DNA of 64,000 bases from Streptomyces atroolivaceus (lineage in GTDB: Bacteria; Actinomycetota; Actinomycetes; Streptomycetales; Streptomycetaceae): NCBI RefSeq assembly GCF_000717025.1, contig NZ_JNXG01000011.1, positions 248,001 through 312,000 on the forward strand, read 5' to 3'. Both the position numbers and the translations under genes were made by a program. Below, one piece after another: positions 60,705-64,000 of the stretch. Each line of letters begins with the position of its first letter. Positions within the stretch are counted from its first letter, which is position 1. Under the pieces are notes generated by a model. That model made no database searches, was not told the origin of the DNA, and saw only the letters and a program-made list of their open reading frames with translations.

Positions 60705-62404
60705 ACCGCTCCGTTCGCCGGGGGCAGGGTGATCAGCCCCTGCCGTTGTGCTGTCGCCGCGAGCGTACGGTGTCCCGCCTGTTCGGCCGTCAGCAGCTCT
60801 TCCTCGGGCAGGGCGCGCTGCCACCATTCACCCGATGCGACGTCACTGGCGTCGCGCAGCTCGACGAGGGCCGCGGTCAGCCTCCTGCGGGCCGTTTCGA
60901 GTGCCAGGGCGCCGGCCTCCGGGTCGGCGACCGCCCGTTCGGCGTGGTCCCGGGCCTCCCCCGCCGAAGCGAGGGCCCGCTCCACACGGCCGGACGCCCT
61001 GCGGTTGGTGACGGCGATCGCGGCGAGGAATCCGACCGCGACACCCACGAGGGTGTCCAGGGCGCGGTCGGCGATGAGCTCGCCCGCCGGCTGGAGACCG
61101 CCGAATTCCAGGATCAGCAGGGCCATCGGGGTGACGGCGACGGAACCGAGCCAGTAGTTGCGCGTGATCAGGGCCTCGGCGGCGAAGTTGAAGAACAGGA
61201 CGCACAGGACGAGGACGAGAGGACCGACCCGGGCGAGCGGGATCACGGCCGCGAAGACCAGCACACCGAGAAGGTTGCCGACGGTGCGCTGCAGGGCCCT
61301 GCTCCAGGAGAGAGCGAGGTTGGGCTGGTAGACCGAGGCCGCGGTGACGACGGCCCAGTACGGATGGCCGACACCGAGGGCCGAGGACACATAGCCGGCC
61401 AGGGCGCACCCGACGAGGGTGCGGAAGGCGACCGGGAGCACCGGGGAGCCGGGGCCGAGTGCGCGCAGCAGCCTGCGCCGGGCCTCGCGCCTGCCCCGCC
61501 GCATACGCCGTCCGGCCCGTTCGGCGTCGATCCCGAAGACCTCTTCGACGGTGCCCGGTGCGGGCGCCGGGCCGGGCACCGGGCCGCGGGCGCGCGTAGC
61601 CGTCGCCCAGCGGTGCAGTTCGGCAGGATCGGCGCGGGGAACCTGACCGTCCCCCGAGGTGGCGGCGAGGGCCCGCTCGGCGTGGACCACCAGCCGCTCG
61701 AGTTCCCGGCGTACGGGGGTGGGGCGTCCGGCGGCCAGCAGTGCCTGCCAGGCCGCCTGGACCGCCGCGGCCGCGGCGTGCCGGGACCGGGGGTCGGGAT
61801 CCGCCGCGTACACCGCTGCGGCGTCGAGCGCGCGGGCGGTGGCGAGGCGTTCGGGCCCTTCCCTGTGCCACAGGGCCGGGCCGGTGGTGACCAGCCAGGA
61901 GAAGGTGCCCGCGGCCAGCATCAGGGCCATGTGCCCCGGTACCTGCCGGAGCTCCTGCGGGGCGAAGAGGGCGGCCGAGGTGACGAAGGCGAAGATCACG
62001 TTGCCGGGCGGGCCGATGCGGGTCGCGTCGCAGAAGGTCTTCTGCACGGCCGCGAGCAGCGCGCCGACCGCGATCAGCACGGCGGTCGAGTCGGTGACCG
62101 AGGCGGTGGCCAGAGCGACGGCGAGGCCCGCGGCCATCCCCAGGACCACGCGGAGGACGGTGTGGGCCCTGCGGGCGTACGGCAGGTTGTGGCCGTAGAG
62201 CGCACAGAGCGAGCCCGCCATCGTGTACATGATGAGGTCGAGGCGGCCGGAGGAGTACAGCAGCAGATTCGGGACGACCGAGGCGACCACCACGCTCAGC
62301 GCGGGCTTGTACCAGATCTCCGCGGGGCTCTTGAGCCGCAGGACATCGGTGACCGGCAGTCTGTGGACGGATGGCTTCCGGGGTCGTATGGCTGTATCAC
62401 TCAC
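60701..62404 (-). CDS. FUSC-family membrane exporter
   Basis: 567 aa from a GTG. The layout is two groups of about five to six helices (LSVVVASVVPNLLLY to MALMLAAGTFSWLV, and AFRTLVGCALAGYVSSAL to TLVGVAVGFLAAIAV) around a soluble middle of about 150 residues. This is the fusaric-acid-resistance/aromatic-acid exporter pattern. GHPYWAVVTAASVYQPNLALSWSRALQRTVGNLLG carries the family's R-x2-[GN]-x3-G signature. Operon with the MarR regulator. Confidence 0.92.
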   Translation of the reverse strand: MSDTAIRPRKPSVHRLPVTDVLRLKSPAEIWYKPALSVVVASVVPNLLLYSSGRLDLIMYTMAGSLCALYGHNLPYARRAHTVLRVVLGMAAGLAVALATASVTDSTAVLIAVGALLAAVQKTFCDATRIGPPGNVIFAFVTSAALFAPQELRQVPGHMALMLAAGTFSWLVTTGPALWHREGPERLATARALDAAAVYAADPDPRSRHAAAAAVQAAWQALLAAGRPTPVRRELERLVVHAERALAATSGDGQVPRADPAELHRWATATRARGPVPGPAPAPGTVEEVFGIDAERAGRRMRRGRREARRRLLRALGPGSPVLPVAFRTLVGCALAGYVSSALGVGHPYWAVVTAASVYQPNLALSWSRALQRTVGNLLGVLVFAAVIPLARVGPLVLVLCVLFFNFAAEALITRNYWLGSVAVTPMALLILEFGGLQPAGELIADRALDTLVGVAVGFLAAIAVTNRRASGRVERALASAGEARDHAERAVADPEAGALALETARRRLTAALVELRDASDVASGEWWQRALPEEELLTAEQAGHRTLAATAQRQGLITLPPANGAV

Positions 62405-62414
62405 TCATTTACTT

Positions 62415-62435
62415 TAACAGGTGTTACACATGTAA
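62415..62435. promoter_or_regulatory. Overlapping MarR-type palindromes upstream of FUSC
   Basis: TAACAGGTGTTA (62415-62426) and TTACACATGTAA (62424-62435) are two 5-bp-arm inverted repeats with 2-bp centres, sharing three bases. The flanking CTTTAACA/TGTAAAAG gives a larger near-palindrome from 62412 to 62438. It lies 11-31 bp from the FUSC start and 112 bp from the divergent VOC gene. A good candidate for auto-repression by the MarR protein. Confidence 0.6.
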
Positions 62436-62546
62436 AAGATTCTCCCGTGGACCGGACCGCCCCGGTAGCAGCCACCACGGTCCGGCCCTAGCGTGCTGGA
62501 CAACAGCGCGGGAACGCGACCGGTGGTACGCCTCGGGAGGAATCAG

Positions 62547-63299
62547 ATGGAGCTCACGAAACCGGTTGCCGGCGGGCCCTGCTGGGTCGAGCTGAGCACC
62601 CCGGACGTGCGAACCGCCCAGGCGTTCTACGCGGGACTCTTCGGCTGGCGGTCCGAGACCGATCCGCGGCCCGAGGCCGGCGGGTACACGACGGCGCGCG
62701 TCGGCGAGGACGCCGTAGCGGCCTTCACCCCTCTCCACCGACCGGAGCAGCACCCGTCCTGGACCGTCTCGTTCGCCACCGACGACGCGGACGTCTCGGC
62801 CGACGCCGTGCGTTCGGCGGGCGGCACGGTGCTGATGGGGCCGACGGACGTCTTCGACCACGGCAGATTCGCGGTGGCCACGGACCCGTCCGGCGCGGTG
62901 TTCTCCCTCTGGCAGGCCCGGGCCTTCCCGGGCGCCGGGCGCTTCAACGAGCCGGGGACCCTGGGGTGGACCGAGCTCCGCACCCCGGACCCGCAAGCAG
63001 CCCTCGCCTTCTACCCGGCCGTCTTCGGCTGGACGGTCGACGTCTCGGCACACTTCACCCACTGGGGCGTGGGCGGGGCCGACTTCGGCGGCATGAAGGA
63101 GCAGGACGACGACGAACAGGCCGATGTACCGCCGCACTGGCTGCCCTACTTCACGGTGCCCGACACCGAGACCACCGCGGCCAGGGCCCTGACCGCGGGC
63201 GGCGAGCCCCTCTCACCACCGACCCGCGTCCCGGGCGGGCCATGGGTCGCGACGCTCCGTGACGCCCAGGGTGCGCGGTTCGGCCTCCTCACGCCCTGA
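62547..63299 (+). CDS. Two-domain VOC (glyoxalase-fold) protein, second copy
   Basis: 250 aa from ATG 62547, with GGGAGG 6 bases upstream. It repeats the CWVELSTPDVRTAQAFYAGLFGW module, then LGWTELRTPDPQAALAFYPAVFGWTVD. The C-terminus ends ARFGLLTP. Same family as the gene at 11006 and similar in layout; substrate unknown. Stands between two MarR regulators, so it may be an enzyme for the same aromatic or reactive compound. Confidence 0.9.
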   Translation: MELTKPVAGGPCWVELSTPDVRTAQAFYAGLFGWRSETDPRPEAGGYTTARVGEDAVAAFTPLHRPEQHPSWTVSFATDDADVSADAVRSAGGTVLMGPTDVFDHGRFAVATDPSGAVFSLWQARAFPGAGRFNEPGTLGWTELRTPDPQAALAFYPAVFGWTVDVSAHFTHWGVGGADFGGMKEQDDDEQADVPPHWLPYFTVPDTETTAARALTAGGEPLSPPTRVPGGPWVATLRDAQGARFGLLTP

Positions 63300-63307
63300 G
63301 GCCGCCG

Positions 63308-63775
63308 TCACGGGCCGGCGGGCGACCCGGCGTCCTCCGGCAGACGGAAGGCCTCGGCCGCGTCCGCGACCCTGTGCATCAGGCCGAGGAGCGCCTGCTG
63401 CTCGTCCGGGGAGAGCGGCCCCAGGAAGACCCGGTTCATCCCGACCGTGCGCAGGGCGAGCCGCCGGTGGGTGCGGGAACCCTCGTCCGTGAGACGGAGC
63501 AGGAAGCGCCTCCCGTCGGCCGGGTCGCGCTCCTTGTCCAGCAGCTCCCGGCGCAGCAGCCGGGTGATCACCTCGGCGACGGTGGACCGGTCGAGGCCGA
63601 CGCGCTCCCCCACCGTCCGCTGGTCGAGACCCGGTTCGGCGGTGAGGGCGTTGAGGACGGCGAACTGGGGGGAGGTGATCTCCTGGGAGACCATCGCGTT
63701 CCACAGCAGGTGGTGTGCCTGCTGAAGACGCCGGGCCAGATGCCCGGGGTGGCTGCTCAGATCGACCGCCTGCAC
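63308..63775 (-). CDS. MarR-family regulator, divergent from the window-edge gene
   Basis: 155 aa from a GTG. The winged helix is EITSPQFAVLNALTAEPGLDQRTVGERVGLDRSTVAEVITRLLRRELLDKERDPADGRRFLLRLTDEG (about 32-99). It converges with the VOC gene (8 bp apart). Two matching palindromes upstream (63828-63841 and 63894-63907) lie between it and the divergent gene at 63935, so it probably represses both. Confidence 0.92.
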   Translation of the reverse strand: MQAVDLSSHPGHLARRLQQAHHLLWNAMVSQEITSPQFAVLNALTAEPGLDQRTVGERVGLDRSTVAEVITRLLRRELLDKERDPADGRRFLLRLTDEGSRTHRRLALRTVGMNRVFLGPLSPDEQQALLGLMHRVADAAEAFRLPEDAGSPAGP

Positions 63776-63827
63776 GGCACCGCCCTCTCCGTCCGCCGGC
63801 TCCGTCTCTGCCGGGATACCGAAGATA

Positions 63828-63907
63828 CACAGTGTACTGAGGGCCTTGACCCTGACGACGGGGCCTGTATAGCTTCAGGGTCATCGCATTTTACTCAGTG
63901 TACTGAG
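63828..63907. promoter_or_regulatory. Two matching palindromes in the divergent MarR promoter
   Basis: CACAGTGTACTGAG (63828-63841) and CTCAGTGTACTGAG (63894-63907) differ by one base. The second is a perfect 6-bp-arm inverted repeat with GT centre. One site is near the regulator start, the other 27 bp from the divergent ATG. Typical MarR-type operators. Confidence 0.65.
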
Positions 63908-63934
63908 CATTGCCACACTTCACGGAGCCGTGAC

Positions 63935-64000
63935 ATGACCGCACGTGACCTTCCCGCACATCCGCTGCCCGACGGCTTGAGCCAGCAGGAGATCGACTCC
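63935..64000 (+). CDS. Gene cut by window end, unknown product
   Basis: 22 codons beginning MTARDLPAHPLPDGLSQQEI from an ATG with GGAG about 8 bases upstream. Nothing beyond is visible. Being divergent from a MarR regulator with an operator beside its start, it is probably the regulated target. Confidence 0.6.
   Translation, partial: MTARDLPAHPLPDGLSQQEIDS

Noticed and set aside
1..64000. Prophage, integrative element or biosynthetic gene cluster
   Set aside because: No integrase, transposase, attachment repeats, PKS/NRPS modules or abrupt base-composition change were seen.

Overview
This window is chromosomal DNA from a high-GC actinomycete, almost certainly a Streptomyces. It has dense genes with GTG/TTG starts and GC-rich third positions. 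It also carries developmental markers typical of the genus: an SsgA-like protein, a WhiB-like protein, a conservon, and an XRE/DUF397/histidine-kinase-like ATPase trio. No tRNA, rRNA, insertion sequence, prophage or CRISPR array was found. Both ends cut through genes.

Region 1 (1-8.2 kb): a minus-strand acyl-CoA operon (alpha-methylacyl-CoA racemase-like protein, F420-type luciferase-fold oxidoreductase, acyl-CoA dehydrogenase). It is followed by a saccharopine-dehydrogenase-like enzyme, endonuclease V, a YciI protein, a hexapeptide acetyltransferase, a secreted BNR-repeat protein and an SsgA-like sporulation protein (probably ssgD).

Region 2 (8.4-24.7 kb): an acyl-ACP desaturase with an operator-like palindrome and a GH46 chitosanase whose stop codon lies inside an array of 27-bp repeats. 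Next come a WhiB-like protein, a two-domain VOC protein and an SNF2 helicase. Then a copper/sugar cluster: the small laccase SLAC, a ThuA plus PQQ-type sugar dehydrogenase fusion, and a cupredoxin/Ig-like/DUF1080 fusion. It ends with a split NHEJ-type pair, LigD polymerase and ATP-dependent ligase, transcribed divergently.

Region 3 (23.4-36.7 kb): one long minus-strand Mce operon for envelope lipid import: Mkl-type ATPase, two YrbE permeases, MceA-F, four Mce-associated proteins in an ABAB arrangement, and a secreted lytic transglycosylase. Upstream (37.4-41.4 kb) lies a four-gene island of secreted beta-rich proteins of unknown function, including a DUF6801 protein and two tandem paralogues, ending in a strong terminator. 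A divergent PucR regulator with a rare TTA codon follows.

Region 4 (43.5-53.2 kb): SCP2 sterol-carrier and acyl-CoA dehydrogenase genes behind a double palindrome; an orphan ATP-grasp protein; a 14-helix-type MFS pump with a cytoplasmic tail; YchJ; a remnant of a membrane protein; a DUF574 methyltransferase; and the XRE, DUF397 and ATPase genes.

Region 5 (53.5-64 kb): a GH4 glycosidase; a complete five-gene conservon (cvnA-E) whose P450 lacks the ExxR arginine; a MarR-FUSC efflux operon with overlapping palindromes; a second two-domain VOC protein; and a MarR regulator divergent from a gene cut by the window end.
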